From contig JBKQSS010000087.1 of the NCBI GenBank assembly GCA_052143535.1, positions 1-64,000 of the forward strand: 64,000 nucleotides of DNA, given 5' to 3'. This DNA is from JADGRA01 sp052143535 (GTDB taxonomy: Bacteria; Myxococcota; Myxococcia; Myxococcales; Myxococcaceae). The position numbers and the translations under genes were made by a program. Of the stretch, positions 36,659-45,733 are shown piece after piece. Numbering within the stretch: the first letter of the stretch is position 1; each line of letters opens with the position of its first letter. Below the pieces are notes generated by a model. It was not told the origin of the DNA. It saw only the letters and a program-made list of their open reading frames with translations, and did not search any database.

Positions 36659-37767
36659 AACGCGCCACCCTGGCTCTGGCCGATGGACTGGTCTTCGAAG
36701 GATGGGCCTTCGGGGCGCAAGGTGAGCGCGTCGGCGAAGTGGTCTTCAACACCTCGATGTCCGGCTACCAGGAAATTCTCACTGACCCGAGCTACGTCGG
36801 ACAGATTGTGACGATGGCCGCACCGGAGATGGGCAACGTCGGCACCAATGGGCTGGACCAAGAGTCGGTCCGTCCGCATGCGGTGGGAATGGTGGTGCGC
36901 AGTTTGAGCGAGGCGCCCAGCAACTGGCGGGCCGAGCAATCCCTGGACAGCTATTTGAAAGCAGCCGGGGTGGTGGGCATCGCTGGGCTGGACACCCGCC
37001 GGCTGGTGCGCCACCTGAGGACGCAAGGAGCGCAGATGGGGGTGGTGAGCAGCGAGGGCCACTCCGCGCCGGCGCTGGTGGAGCGTGCTCGTCAGGCGCC
37101 AGGAATGGAGGGGCGAGACTTAGTCACTGGCATTTCGGCCAGTGCTGCCTATGAATTCACCGAAGGGATGCCGGAGATTTTCGGAACCAAGCGGCCGCCG
37201 CTCGCCCAGCGCTTCGACGTGGTGGCCTATGACTTCGGCCTGAAGCGGGCCATGCTCCAGCTGTTGGTGGAAGCGGGCTGCCGCGTCACGGTCGTCCCGG
37301 CGGCGACGCCGGCGGCGGAGGTTCTCGCCCGAAAGCCCCATGGCGTTTTTCTCACCAATGGCCCTGGCGACCCAGCCGCGGTGCCCGGGGCCGAGGCCGC
37401 CGTCTCAGCGTTGCTCGGGCGGCTGCCCGTCTTCGGCATTTGCCTCGGTCATCAAATCCTCGCCCGTGCCGTAGGCGGACGGACCTACAAGATGAAGTTC
37501 GGCCACCGCGGGGCCAACCAGCCGGTGAAGGACCTGGTCACGGGGAGGGTGGAGATTACCGCTCAGAACCACGGCTTCGCGGTGGAGGCGGAGAGCTTAA
37601 AGGGCAGAGCGGTGGTGACCCACCTCAATCTCAACGATGGCACCGTCGAGGGCCTGGACGTCCCGGACGGGCGTGCCTTCAGCGTTCAATACCACCCAGA
37701 GTCGTCTCCTGGGCCACACGACGCACGCCACCTCTTCGCTCGCTTCACCCGTGCGATGGCGCGCTAG
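36655..37767 (+). CDS. carA: Carbamoyl-phosphate synthase small subunit
   Basis: A 370-residue glutamine amidotransferase that feeds ammonia to CarB for carbamoyl phosphate. The N-terminal domain shows VVFNTSMSGYQEILTDPSY. The class I GATase has FLTNGPGDP, the nucleophile Cys in FGICLGHQILA, and the His-Glu pair in QYHPESSPGPHD. A strong AAGGAGGAG precedes the TTG start, so the unusual start codon is credible. carB is not in this window. With pyrB and pyrC it forms a pyrimidine operon. Confidence 0.95.
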   Translation: MKRATLALADGLVFEGWAFGAQGERVGEVVFNTSMSGYQEILTDPSYVGQIVTMAAPEMGNVGTNGLDQESVRPHAVGMVVRSLSEAPSNWRAEQSLDSYLKAAGVVGIAGLDTRRLVRHLRTQGAQMGVVSSEGHSAPALVERARQAPGMEGRDLVTGISASAAYEFTEGMPEIFGTKRPPLAQRFDVVAYDFGLKRAMLQLLVEAGCRVTVVPAATPAAEVLARKPHGVFLTNGPGDPAAVPGAEAAVSALLGRLPVFGICLGHQILARAVGGRTYKMKFGHRGANQPVKDLVTGRVEITAQNHGFAVEAESLKGRAVVTHLNLNDGTVEGLDVPDGRAFSVQYHPESSPGPHDARHLFARFTRAMAR

Positions 37768-37787
37768 ACTCGACCCCCAAAACGAAG

Positions 37788-38438
37788 ATGGAGGCCGCTT
37801 CCTACCCGCCGCTCCTGGACTCGCTGTTTGCTCTGGCGAGCCACGAGGAGCGCAAGCCGGACGTGCTGGCTGCCAAGGCCGAGTACTTCCGGCTCACCGG
37901 AGAAGTCTTCGAAGACGACCGGAATTTCGAGATGCGCATGGCCTGCTTCCTCGACTTCTACGTCTTTGACTACCGCTCCAAGAGCTCGGGACGGACGCCG
38001 GCGGAGGATTTTCACGCGGCCAAGCTGAGTGCCGGGGCTCCCGACGCGGCCGTCGTCGAAGGCTTCGTGCGTACCATCCATGGCCTCTTCGAGGTGCGGA
38101 AGCTCGGGCCCGGCTTCGTGCGTCTGCGGGAGCTCTTCAGCGGCGCGGACCATGAGGTCACCGAGCGCCGCGCGTTGGCCGGTCTGCAAAAGGGCGACGT
38201 CCTCGAGGCGCGCCTCATCCCCCAGGACGGGAGTCTGGTTTTCTCGCCGGCCTTCTGTTTCCACCCGCGCGAGGCGGTGAAGGCCATCAAGCGCGAGGTG
38301 AAGCGAAGGAAGAAAAAGGAGCCGGAGCGCCCGCGCCAGGAGTTGGTGTGGGAGGCGGCCAAGCGGGCCATGAAAGTCGACCGTTACCGGCAAATCGCGG
38401 TCGAAAAAATCTACGACTTCGAGCAGTCGCGACTGTGA
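37788..38438 (+). CDS. Conserved-looking hypothetical protein with basic C-terminal helix
   Basis: A 216-residue soluble protein I do not recognise. It is mixed alpha/beta in appearance, with an N-terminal helical part (SLFALASHEERKPDVLAAKA), a central segment that resembles a small beta domain (LQKGDVLEARLIPQDGSLVF), and a highly basic helix near the end (VKRRKKKEPERPRQ). Codon use is typical of the window, so it is likely a real gene. It begins 20 bases after carA and is convergent with ubiE, 7 bases away. Confidence 0.6.
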   Translation: MEAASYPPLLDSLFALASHEERKPDVLAAKAEYFRLTGEVFEDDRNFEMRMACFLDFYVFDYRSKSSGRTPAEDFHAAKLSAGAPDAAVVEGFVRTIHGLFEVRKLGPGFVRLRELFSGADHEVTERRALAGLQKGDVLEARLIPQDGSLVFSPAFCFHPREAVKAIKREVKRRKKKEPERPRQELVWEAAKRAMKVDRYRQIAVEKIYDFEQSRL

Positions 38439-38445
38439 GGAGCCC

Positions 38446-39147
38446 TCAGGCAGTGGCTCGGACTTCGCCCACGTAGACGAAAGCAATGCCGCCGCTGAGG
38501 GAGCGGGCACGCCGGGTGGAAAAGGTACCGGCCTGGTCCATCAGCCCGAGAAAGCGCTCCCCCGCCGGGAAGGCGGCCGCAGTACGCGGCAAGTAGGCGT
38601 AGGCCGAGCGGTTTCCGGTGAGGAGCCCGCCCAAGCGCGGCATCAGCACCCGGGAGTAGAAGCGGTAAAACACGCCCCAGACGCCGCTCGGCTGGCCGAA
38701 TTCGAGAACCACCACCCGGCCGCCGGGCCGCACCACGCGCGACATCTCCTGCAGGCCGCGCACCGGGTCATCGACGTTGCGAATACCGAAGGCGATGGTG
38801 GCTATGTCAAACGAGCCGGAGGGGTAGGGCAGGGCGAGGACATCGGCCACCTCGAAGCGGATGTCGCCGAGGCCGGCCCGTCGGGCCTTTTCCTGGGCCG
38901 GGCCGAGCATCGGCGCGCAGAAGTCCATGGCCACCACCGCCCCCCCAGGCTCCACTGCCCGCCTGAGGGCGAGTGCCAAGTCCCCCGTGCCGGTGGCGCA
39001 GTCGAGGACGCGTGCGCCGGCGGCGGCGCCGCTTTCCAGAACGGCCACCCGTCGCCAGAGCCTGTCCACCCCCAGCGAGAGCACCACATTGGTGACGTCG
39101 TAGCGGGGCGCAATGGAGGAAAACATCTCGCGGACTTGCTCGCTCAC
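38446..39147 (-). CDS. ubiE: Demethylmenaquinone methyltransferase
   Basis: A 233-residue SAM-dependent methyltransferase that makes menaquinone from demethylmenaquinone (also called MenG). MFSSIAPRYDVTNVVLSLGVD is the typical N-terminal box, VLDCATGTGDLAL binds SAM, and FDIATIAFGIRNVDDPVRGL and VLEFGQPSG complete the family motifs. The GTG start overlaps the aroF stop (GTGA). Its place beside the men operon supports the menaquinone role over ubiquinone. Confidence 0.93.
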   Translation of the reverse strand: MSEQVREMFSSIAPRYDVTNVVLSLGVDRLWRRVAVLESGAAAGARVLDCATGTGDLALALRRAVEPGGAVVAMDFCAPMLGPAQEKARRAGLGDIRFEVADVLALPYPSGSFDIATIAFGIRNVDDPVRGLQEMSRVVRPGGRVVVLEFGQPSGVWGVFYRFYSRVLMPRLGGLLTGNRSAYAYLPRTAAAFPAGERFLGLMDQAGTFSTRRARSLSGGIAFVYVGEVRATA

Positions 39148-40028
39148 AGCGCCCTCACGTTGGCCGCGGGCGTCGGCCGCGGGTGCAGCGTCCGGCCGAC
39201 GGCGTGCAGCACCGGAGGCAGTCTCCGCATGAGGTCCGCAAACATCTCCGGGGTGAGGGCCTGGGCGCCGTCGCACAGGGCGTCTTCGGGACGCGGATGC
39301 ACTTCCACGAGGAGCCCGTCGGCGCCAGCGGCGGCCGCGGCCAGGGCCATCGGGATGACCAGCTCGCGGTTCCCGGTGGCGTGGCTCGGGTCGACCATCA
39401 CCGGAAGGTGGGTGCGGGCCTTGGCCAAGGCCACCGAGGCCAGGTCCAGCGTGTTGCGCATGGAAGGCTCGAAGGTGCGGATGCCGCGCTCGCACAAGAT
39501 GACTTGCTCGTTGCCCCCGTCGAGCAAGTACTCGGCGGCGAGCAGCCACTCCTGAAACGTCGCCGCCAGCCCCCGTTTGAGCAACACCGGCCGGCGTACT
39601 TTTCCGAGGGCGCGAAGCAGAGGGAAATTCTGCATGTTGCGGGCGCCCACCTGGAGCATGTCCACGTGGTCGATGAGGGAGGCGAGTTGTTCGGTGTCCA
39701 GCACCTCCGCCACCACCGCCAGGGCATGGCGGCTTCGAGCCCGCTCCAGAAGCTGCAGGCCCGGCTCTCCGAGGCCTTGAAAGGCATAGGGGCTGGTGCG
39801 GGGTTTGAAGACGCCGCCCCGCAGCAGGTGCGCCCCGGAATTGGACACCGCTGCAGCGGCCTCTTGAAGCTGGGCCGGTGTCTCCACCGCGCAGGGCCCG
39901 GCGGCGACGACGAAGGCCGGGCCGCCCACCTCCACCGAGCCCACCATGACGCGCGTCCCGCCCGGCCGGGCCGACCGGAGCACGCGCCGCGGGAGCGCGG
40001 GGTCAGGCTCTTGGCTGCTCCGGTTCAT
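39144..40028 (-). CDS. aroF: 3-deoxy-7-phosphoheptulonate (DAHP) synthase
   Basis: About 294 residues, of the short class I-beta type found in Gram-positives and many deltaproteobacteria. VAAGPCAVETPAQL, LRGGVFKPRTSPYAFQGLG, LKRGLAATFQEWL and VDPSHATGNREL are the metal and substrate boxes. It begins the shikimate pathway, which provides chorismate for menaquinone. I use the ATG at 40028, but no Shine-Dalgarno site precedes it, and a start further in (for example the Met before VGSVEV) is possible. It is divergent from menF. Confidence 0.92.
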   Translation of the reverse strand: MNRSSQEPDPALPRRVLRSARPGGTRVMVGSVEVGGPAFVVAAGPCAVETPAQLQEAAAAVSNSGAHLLRGGVFKPRTSPYAFQGLGEPGLQLLERARSRHALAVVAEVLDTEQLASLIDHVDMLQVGARNMQNFPLLRALGKVRRPVLLKRGLAATFQEWLLAAEYLLDGGNEQVILCERGIRTFEPSMRNTLDLASVALAKARTHLPVMVDPSHATGNRELVIPMALAAAAAGADGLLVEVHPRPEDALCDGAQALTPEMFADLMRRLPPVLHAVGRTLHPRPTPAANVRAL

Positions 40029-40036
40029 CAGAGGAG

Positions 40037-40063
40037 GTTCACGCTGTTCAAGGCGTCTTGAAC
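40037..40063. promoter_or_regulatory. Palindromic operator-like element between aroF and menF
   Basis: A perfect 7-base inverted repeat GTTCAAG-gcgt-CTTGAAC (40046-40063) has a further GTTCA half-site at 40037-40041. Read toward aroF, bases 40052-40037 give CTTGAAC-agcg-TGAAC, 8 bases before the aroF start. The same spaced motif is found before the prenyl synthase gene at 48310-48325. A MarR/GbsR-type regulator is encoded at 49314. Confidence 0.55.
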
Positions 40064-40136
40064 TTCTTGGTGCATTGGTTAGCACGGGCGGCGTAGAAAA
40101 CAACCCGAACTGGCCAACCACAAGCAGTGAGGGCTG

Positions 40137-41432
40137 ATGGAAGGGGTGACGGCAGCTGTCGCGCAGGTGGTGGGCCTGGCCCAGAGGCTGGGCGAGGAGG
40201 AGCACCGCCGCCTCAAGACGAGCCTGCGTCCACTCTCCCTCGCTTGGTGTGACGGCGCGGTGCGCTTTTTCGGCACGGGCGAGGCGGCGGCGCATTCCGG
40301 CGCCATCGCCTCCGCTGTCCTCGCTGCCGCCAGCCAGGCGCAGGTGCAGGTGACGGGCCCGGCCGTGGCGCCGCCGGCTCCTTGGTTCTGCGGCTTCGCC
40401 TTCGACGCCTCTGCCCCCACCGACGCCTGGTGGGAGAGCTTCCCCGCAGCGCGTGCCTTCGTCCCCCAGTTGCTGCTGGGCGAGGGGCCTGAGGGGGCCA
40501 GCCTCACCGCCTACGAGGCGGTAACCCAGGACGGTGAAGCGCCGGCCCGCGCCCGTGCCGACGCTGCCCTGCAGCGGGCGTTGGCCAGTGCTTGGACGCC
40601 GCCCGCACTGGCGCCGGCCTTGGGAAGCGCGTCTGTGCGCCAGGACGGCGCGGCCTGGGAAGTCCTCGTCCAAAAGGCCCTCGAGGCCCTGCGCTCGGGC
40701 ATGCTGAGAAAGGTGGTGCTGGCGCGCGCTCTGGAGGTCTCGGCGGAAGCCCCCTTCGCGGTTGCCCAGGCAGTGGAGCGCGCCCAGGCCGCCGCCGGCA
40801 GGGCCGTCGTCTTCGCCGTCACCGCCGGAGACGGGACGTCCTTTGTGGGGGCCACCCCGGAGCGCCTGGTGCGCGTGGTGGGTCGCCGTTTCTGGACGCA
40901 GGCTTTGGCCGGCAGCGCCGCCCCGGGCGACGCGGAGCAGCTGGCGGGAAGCCCGAAGGAGGTGCGCGAGCACACCGCAGTGGTGGAGGACGTCCGCGCA
41001 GCGCTGGACGCGGTTGCTGAGCGGCTGGAAGTCGGAGAAGTCACCTCCCTAGCGTTGGGCTACGTGACGCACTTGGACACCCCAATGGCCGGGACGCTGC
41101 GCCCAGGGGTGACGCCGGCAGAGGCCGCCCTGGCCCTGCACCCCACGGCAGCGGTGAGCGGCGCCCCGCGGGACCGCGCCCGTGGCTTCCTCCGTGCCCA
41201 CGAGCGGCTGGCCCGGGGGTGGTACGCCGGAGGCGTCGGGTGGGTAGGCGCCGAGGCCGCGGACTTACGCGTCGCGCTGCGCTGCGCACTGGTGCGCGGT
41301 TCCGCGGCGCGCCTCTTTGTCGGCGCGGGGGTGGTGGAGGGTTCCACCGCCTCCAGCGAGTGGGCGGAGACAGGCCGAAAGGCGCTGCCCATGCTGCACG
41401 CATTATTGGGGGAGGCGACGTGGCCTCTCTGA
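40137..41432 (+). CDS. menF: Isochorismate synthase
   Basis: A 431-residue chorismate-utilising enzyme that converts chorismate to isochorismate, the entry step of menaquinone synthesis. Typical boxes are LRKVVLARALEV, FVGATPERLVRV, TQALAGSAAPGD, KEVREHTAVVEDV, HPTAAVSGAPRD and WYAGGVGWVG. The N-terminal part is more variable. It is the first gene of a seven-gene men operon. Its 3' end overlaps menD by 13 bases. Confidence 0.93.
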   Translation: MEGVTAAVAQVVGLAQRLGEEEHRRLKTSLRPLSLAWCDGAVRFFGTGEAAAHSGAIASAVLAAASQAQVQVTGPAVAPPAPWFCGFAFDASAPTDAWWESFPAARAFVPQLLLGEGPEGASLTAYEAVTQDGEAPARARADAALQRALASAWTPPALAPALGSASVRQDGAAWEVLVQKALEALRSGMLRKVVLARALEVSAEAPFAVAQAVERAQAAAGRAVVFAVTAGDGTSFVGATPERLVRVVGRRFWTQALAGSAAPGDAEQLAGSPKEVREHTAVVEDVRAALDAVAERLEVGEVTSLALGYVTHLDTPMAGTLRPGVTPAEAALALHPTAAVSGAPRDRARGFLRAHERLARGWYAGGVGWVGAEAADLRVALRCALVRGSAARLFVGAGVVEGSTASSEWAETGRKALPMLHALLGEATWPL

Positions 41433-43168
41433 ATACGCTGTGGGCCCGTGCGGTGGTGCAGGAGTTGGTGCGCGCGGGCGTCCGCCATGCGGTGGTGTCG
41501 CCGGGCTCGCGGAGCGCTCCACTTGCCCTGGCCTGTGCGGAAGCGGCGCCTGGCCTGTCCGTGACGAGTGTGGTGGACGAGCGGACGGCGGGCTTTTTTG
41601 CGCTGGGCATGGCCCTGCAGACGGGGCTACCGTCCGCCGTGGTGGTGACGTCCGGGACGGCCGGAGCGCACTTACTGCCCGCCGTCATGGAAGCCTGGGC
41701 CGCGCGCGTGCCTCTGGTGGTACTCACCGCCAACCGGCCCTGGGAACTGCATGGTTTCGGCGCGCCTCAGACGGTGCCTCAGGAGGGCCTCTTCGGCCGT
41801 TTCGCCCGCACCGCGGTGGCGCTGTCGGCGCCTGAAGCCAGCTCGACGGCCCTGGTGCACCTCCGGGCCGTCGTCTCACGCACCGTAGCGTCGTGCCAGA
41901 CGTCGCCGTGCGGGCCCGTGCACCTGGACGTGCCCTTCCGGGAGCCCCTCGTGCCCGGGCCAGGCGCACCGGACGTGGTTGGGCTGGAGGCGCTGGCGTG
42001 GGAGGGCCGTGAGGGGGCCTTCCTGGACGCGCCGGCGCCAGCCCGCAAGCCGCCCGAAGCGGCACTGGCCGAGCTACGAAGACGGCTTACCGCGACGGAG
42101 AAGGGCCTGGTGGTGGTGGGGCCTCGCGCCGCCCGGGACGGCCTGGCACCAGCCGTAGTGGCTTTGGCCACCTCGTACGGCTACCCGGTGGTGGCGGACG
42201 CCGCCTCCAACGTCCGCTGGCGCGGGGCGGGGCGCGTGGTGGGGCATGCAGACGTGCTTCTGCGCAGCGAGGCCCTCCGGGCAGCGCTTCGCCCAGACGT
42301 GGTGTTGCGCTTGGGGGGCGGGCTCACCTCGAAGCGGCTCGGCCAGTGGCTGGACGAGAGCGGCGCGACGACGGTGCTGCTGACTGAGGACGACAACCCA
42401 GTGGATGCCGCGCACCGGGCCAGCCTTCTGCTGGCGGGGGACCTTGCCAGCACCTGTGCCGCGCTGACGGCTTCTGCTGCGCCCGGGCGCGCGGCCTGGG
42501 CGGAAACCGTTTACGCAGCCGACGCGCGAGCCGACGCGCTATTGTCCGAGGCGTTCACCACTGCGGGCCCCTTCAGTGAGCCCCAGCTCGCCCATCGCCT
42601 TCTGTCCTGTCTGCCGGAGGGCGCGTGCCTGATGGTGGCCTCCAGCATGCCGATTCGGGACGTCGATGCGTTTGCCCCCGCCCAAGCCGCGCGCCTCCGC
42701 GTGCTGGCCAACCGGGGCGTCAACGGCATCGACGGCACCCTCTCCACGGCGCTGGGGGTTGCTGCGACAAGCGCCGCACCCACGGTGGTGCTCCTCGGAG
42801 ACCTCGCCTTCCTCCATGACTTGGGTGGCCTCCTCATCGCTCGGCGTTCCCGCATTCCGCTGACGGTGGTGGTGGCCAACAATGACGGAGGGGGAATTTT
42901 CTCCTTCCTTCCCGTGGCCGGTGTGGGCGCAAGCTTTGAGCCGCTCTTCGCGACCCCGCATGGGCTCGAGCTGGCTCACGCTGGGGCGTTGTTTGGCGCT
43001 CAGCACGTCCAGGTGCAAAGCGCCGCGGAGCTGTCGGCGGCGGTGAGGGCCGGCCTGCAGGGCGGACTTCACCTGGTAGAGGCCAAGCTGCCCAGTCGGG
43101 CGGCTAACGTCGCACTCCATCAGGAGCTCGGCGAGCGGGCCGCGCGGGCCGCGGAGCAGGCCCTGTGA
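41420..43168 (+). CDS. menD: SEPHCHC synthase MenD
   Basis: A 582-residue thiamine-diphosphate enzyme joining isochorismate and 2-oxoglutarate. The N-terminal VVSPGSRSAPLALAC binds substrate and cofactor, VVDERTAGFFALGMA has the catalytic Glu region, and the C-terminal ThDP fold shows GVNGIDGTLSTALG and ANNDGGGIFSFLP. The GTG at 41420 is preceded by GGAGG and lies inside the menF end. The stop overlaps menH (GTGA). Confidence 0.95.
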   Translation: MASLNTLWARAVVQELVRAGVRHAVVSPGSRSAPLALACAEAAPGLSVTSVVDERTAGFFALGMALQTGLPSAVVVTSGTAGAHLLPAVMEAWAARVPLVVLTANRPWELHGFGAPQTVPQEGLFGRFARTAVALSAPEASSTALVHLRAVVSRTVASCQTSPCGPVHLDVPFREPLVPGPGAPDVVGLEALAWEGREGAFLDAPAPARKPPEAALAELRRRLTATEKGLVVVGPRAARDGLAPAVVALATSYGYPVVADAASNVRWRGAGRVVGHADVLLRSEALRAALRPDVVLRLGGGLTSKRLGQWLDESGATTVLLTEDDNPVDAAHRASLLLAGDLASTCAALTASAAPGRAAWAETVYAADARADALLSEAFTTAGPFSEPQLAHRLLSCLPEGACLMVASSMPIRDVDAFAPAQAARLRVLANRGVNGIDGTLSTALGVAATSAAPTVVLLGDLAFLHDLGGLLIARRSRIPLTVVVANNDGGGIFSFLPVAGVGASFEPLFATPHGLELAHAGALFGAQHVQVQSAAELSAAVRAGLQGGLHLVEAKLPSRAANVALHQELGERAARAAEQAL

Positions 43169-43995
43169 GTCTGCTCGCCCATGAAACCTGGGCTGGAAAC
43201 GGGCCCCCGCTGCTGCTTTTGCATGGCTTCACCGGCAACCGCAGCACCTTCGCGCACCTGCGCGAGCGCTTGACACCCCACGCCTCGGTGGTGGCGGTAG
43301 ACCTTCCGGGCCATGGCCAGAGCCCCATCAGCGCGGAGACCACCTTCGCCTCCACGCTGGCCGCACTCCTCGCCTTGCTTGAGGCACTCGGGCTGGCTTG
43401 GGTGGACGTCGCCGGGTACTCGCTGGGAGCACGGGTGGCGCTCGGGCTGGCAGTGGAATCCGGCCCTCGCGTGCGCCGGCTGGTGCTGGAGAGCGGCTCG
43501 CCCGGGCTGCGTCGGCGCCGCGACCGCGCCGAGCGCCGTCGGCAGGACGAGGCGCTCGCCGCGCGCATCGACTCCGACGGGATGGACGCCTTCGTCGAGC
43601 ACTGGGAGGCGCTTCCCCTCTTTTCCGGCGTGCGGGCCCTAAGCGCCGAGGTGCAACAGGCCTTGCGCGGCCGACGCCTGGCCGGAGATGCCGAGGGACT
43701 GGCGTGGTCCCTGCGGCGGCTCGGGCTCGGCTCCCAGCCGAGCTACTGGTCGGCCCTTCCCAACGTCCGCACCCCGACGCTGCTGCTCAGTGGAGCGCGC
43801 GACGAGAAGTTCACCGAAGTGGCCGGGCGCATGGCCGCGGAGCTGCCGGTGGTTTGGGGCCACGTTTTTCCCGGGGTGGGGCATGCGCCGCACCTCGAGG
43901 CCCCAGACGCTTGGGCCCTTGAGGTGAGCGGGTTTCTGTCGACGCCGTGGATTGAACGACCGCTCGTGGAGAGCGACAGCGGGAGCAACGGATGA
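43165..43995 (+). CDS. menH: SHCHC synthase MenH (alpha/beta hydrolase)
   Basis: A 276-residue alpha/beta-hydrolase-fold lyase that removes pyruvate from the MenD product. LLLLHGFTGNRSTF holds the oxyanion hole, VAGYSLGARVALGLA the nucleophilic Ser, and FPGVGHAPHLEAP the catalytic His. Coupled by 4-base overlaps to menD and menB, so position supports the assignment despite the promiscuous fold. Confidence 0.88.
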   Translation: MSLLAHETWAGNGPPLLLLHGFTGNRSTFAHLRERLTPHASVVAVDLPGHGQSPISAETTFASTLAALLALLEALGLAWVDVAGYSLGARVALGLAVESGPRVRRLVLESGSPGLRRRRDRAERRRQDEALAARIDSDGMDAFVEHWEALPLFSGVRALSAEVQQALRGRRLAGDAEGLAWSLRRLGLGSQPSYWSALPNVRTPTLLLSGARDEKFTEVAGRMAAELPVVWGHVFPGVGHAPHLEAPDAWALEVSGFLSTPWIERPLVESDSGSNG

Positions 43996-44810
43996 AGGCA
44001 ACCTGGAAGCAGGTACGTGAGTACAAGGACATTCGCTTTGAAAAGTGGAAGGGCGTCGCGAAGGTCACCATCAACCGCCCCGAGGTACGGAACGCGTTTC
44101 GACCACAGACGCTCTTCGAGATGAGCGCCGCCTTCGAGGATGCGCGTGAGGACCCGGAGGTGGGCGTCGTCATTCTCACCGGCGAGGGTGAACGGGCCTT
44201 CTGCTCGGGAGGTGACCAGCGTATCCGCGGGAGCGAGGGCTACCTCGGCAAGGACGGGGTGCCTCGGCTCAACGTGCTCGACTTACAGCGGCAGATTCGC
44301 AGTCTCCCGAAACCGGTGGTGGCGATGGTGGCCGGCTACGCCATCGGCGGGGGACACGTCCTGCACGTGGTGTGCGACCTCACCATCGCTGCGGACAATG
44401 CCCGCTTCGGGCAGACCGGACCCCGCGTGGGAAGCTTCGACGGTGGTTTCGGCGCGAGCACCCTGGCCTCGCTGGTAGGCCTGAAGAAGGCCAAGGAGAT
44501 TTGGTTCCTCTGTCGTCAGTATGACGCCGAAGCGGCCCTGCGGATGGGCCTGGTGAACGCGGTGGTGCCGCTCGCCGAGCTCGAAGCGGAGACGCTGCAG
44601 TGGTGCACGGAGATGCTGCAGCTCAGCCCGCTGGCGCTGCGGCTCCTCAAGTCCAGCTTCAACGCCGCCCTCGACGGTCAAGCGGGCATCCAGGAGCTCG
44701 CCGGGAATGCGACGCTCCTCTACTACATGTCTGCCGAGGCTCAGGAAGGGCGGGACGCGTACATCCAGAAGCGCCGGCCGGACTTCTCGAAGTTCCCGCG
44801 ACGTCCATGA
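43992..44810 (+). CDS. menB: 1,4-Dihydroxy-2-naphthoyl-CoA synthase
   Basis: A 272-residue crotonase-fold enzyme that closes the naphthoate ring from o-succinylbenzoyl-CoA. INRPEVRNAFRPQTL, FCSGGDQRIRG and AGYAIGGGHVLHVVCDLTIA are the fold's oxyanion and CoA motifs, and TGPRVGSFDGGFGAS is specific to MenB. The ATG overlaps the menH stop. The C-terminal KRRPDFSKFPRRP is also typical. Confidence 0.96.
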   Translation: MKATWKQVREYKDIRFEKWKGVAKVTINRPEVRNAFRPQTLFEMSAAFEDAREDPEVGVVILTGEGERAFCSGGDQRIRGSEGYLGKDGVPRLNVLDLQRQIRSLPKPVVAMVAGYAIGGGHVLHVVCDLTIAADNARFGQTGPRVGSFDGGFGASTLASLVGLKKAKEIWFLCRQYDAEAALRMGLVNAVVPLAELEAETLQWCTEMLQLSPLALRLLKSSFNAALDGQAGIQELAGNATLLYYMSAEAQEGRDAYIQKRRPDFSKFPRRP

Positions 44811-45733
44811 ATGTCCCTTCGCCGGCTCTCGGAGCGCCAGCGCCCGCAAGGCGCCTCCGCACCTGGCTGCTCGCCGCTCGCCCCAAGACGCTGACGGCGG
44901 CGGTGGCCCCGGTGGCGGTGGGCACCGGGCTGGCCTTCGGCGCTGGGGCCGGCCGCTGGCCGTTGGTCGTCGCTGCGCTGGTGGGCGCGCTGCTCATCCA
45001 AATTGGCACCAACCTCACCAACGACTATTACGACTTTCGCAAAGGAGCGGACACGCCCCAACGGCTTGGGCCGGTGCGAGTTACCCAGGCCGGCCTGGTG
45101 GCGCCCCGCACCGTGCTCACCGCCGCCGCGCTCTGTTTCGCCTTCGCGGTGGGCGTCGGACTCTTCCTGGCGGCTGCTGGGGGCTGGCCGGTGGTGGCCA
45201 TTGGCTTATGCAGCATTCTCGCTGGGTGGGCCTACACCGGGGGCCCGGCGCCGCTCGGTTACCTCGGGCTCGGCGAACTCTTCGTGTTGCTCTTCTTCGG
45301 CTTCGTCGCGGTGGCTGGCACGGCGTGGGTGCAAGCCCTGCGGCTGCCCCCCGGCACGCTTCTCTGCGGCCTGTCAGTAGGCTGCACTGCGACTCTCCTC
45401 ATTGTCGTCAACAACCTGCGAGACATTCCCACCGACAGAGTTGCCGGCAAACACACCTTGGCAGCTCGCTTCGGCGAGCGCTTCGCCCGGGCCGAATACC
45501 TCTTGGTGCTGGCCGTGGCCTTCCTCGCCCCGGTGCTGGCCTGGGCCCTGGGGCAGGTGGGGAGGGCCGCGCTGGTGTCGGTCGCGGCACTTCCCTTGGC
45601 GTTGCCTCCGTTGCGCCTCGTCCTCACCGAAAGAGGGGCGATGCTCAACCGTGCGCTCGCGGGCAGCGCGCGCTTGCAACTCGTCCATGGACTGCTGCTC
45701 GCAGCTGGCCTCTGGCGGGGAGGGCCGGGGTGA
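44807..45733 (+). CDS. menA: 1,4-Dihydroxy-2-naphthoate polyprenyltransferase
   Basis: A 308-residue UbiA-superfamily membrane enzyme with about eight to nine helices. NLTNDYYDFRKGADTP is the first Asp-rich metal motif, and NNLRDIPTDRVAGKHTLA the second. It attaches the isoprenoid tail to dihydroxynaphthoate and releases CO2. It starts by ATGA overlap with menB and ends by GTGA overlap with menC. The prenyl donor is probably made by the synthase at 48331. Confidence 0.94.
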   Translation: MNVPSPALGAPAPARRLRTWLLAARPKTLTAAVAPVAVGTGLAFGAGAGRWPLVVAALVGALLIQIGTNLTNDYYDFRKGADTPQRLGPVRVTQAGLVAPRTVLTAAALCFAFAVGVGLFLAAAGGWPVVAIGLCSILAGWAYTGGPAPLGYLGLGELFVLLFFGFVAVAGTAWVQALRLPPGTLLCGLSVGCTATLLIVVNNLRDIPTDRVAGKHTLAARFGERFARAEYLLVLAVAFLAPVLAWALGQVGRAALVSVAALPLALPPLRLVLTERGAMLNRALAGSARLQLVHGLLLAAGLWRGGPG

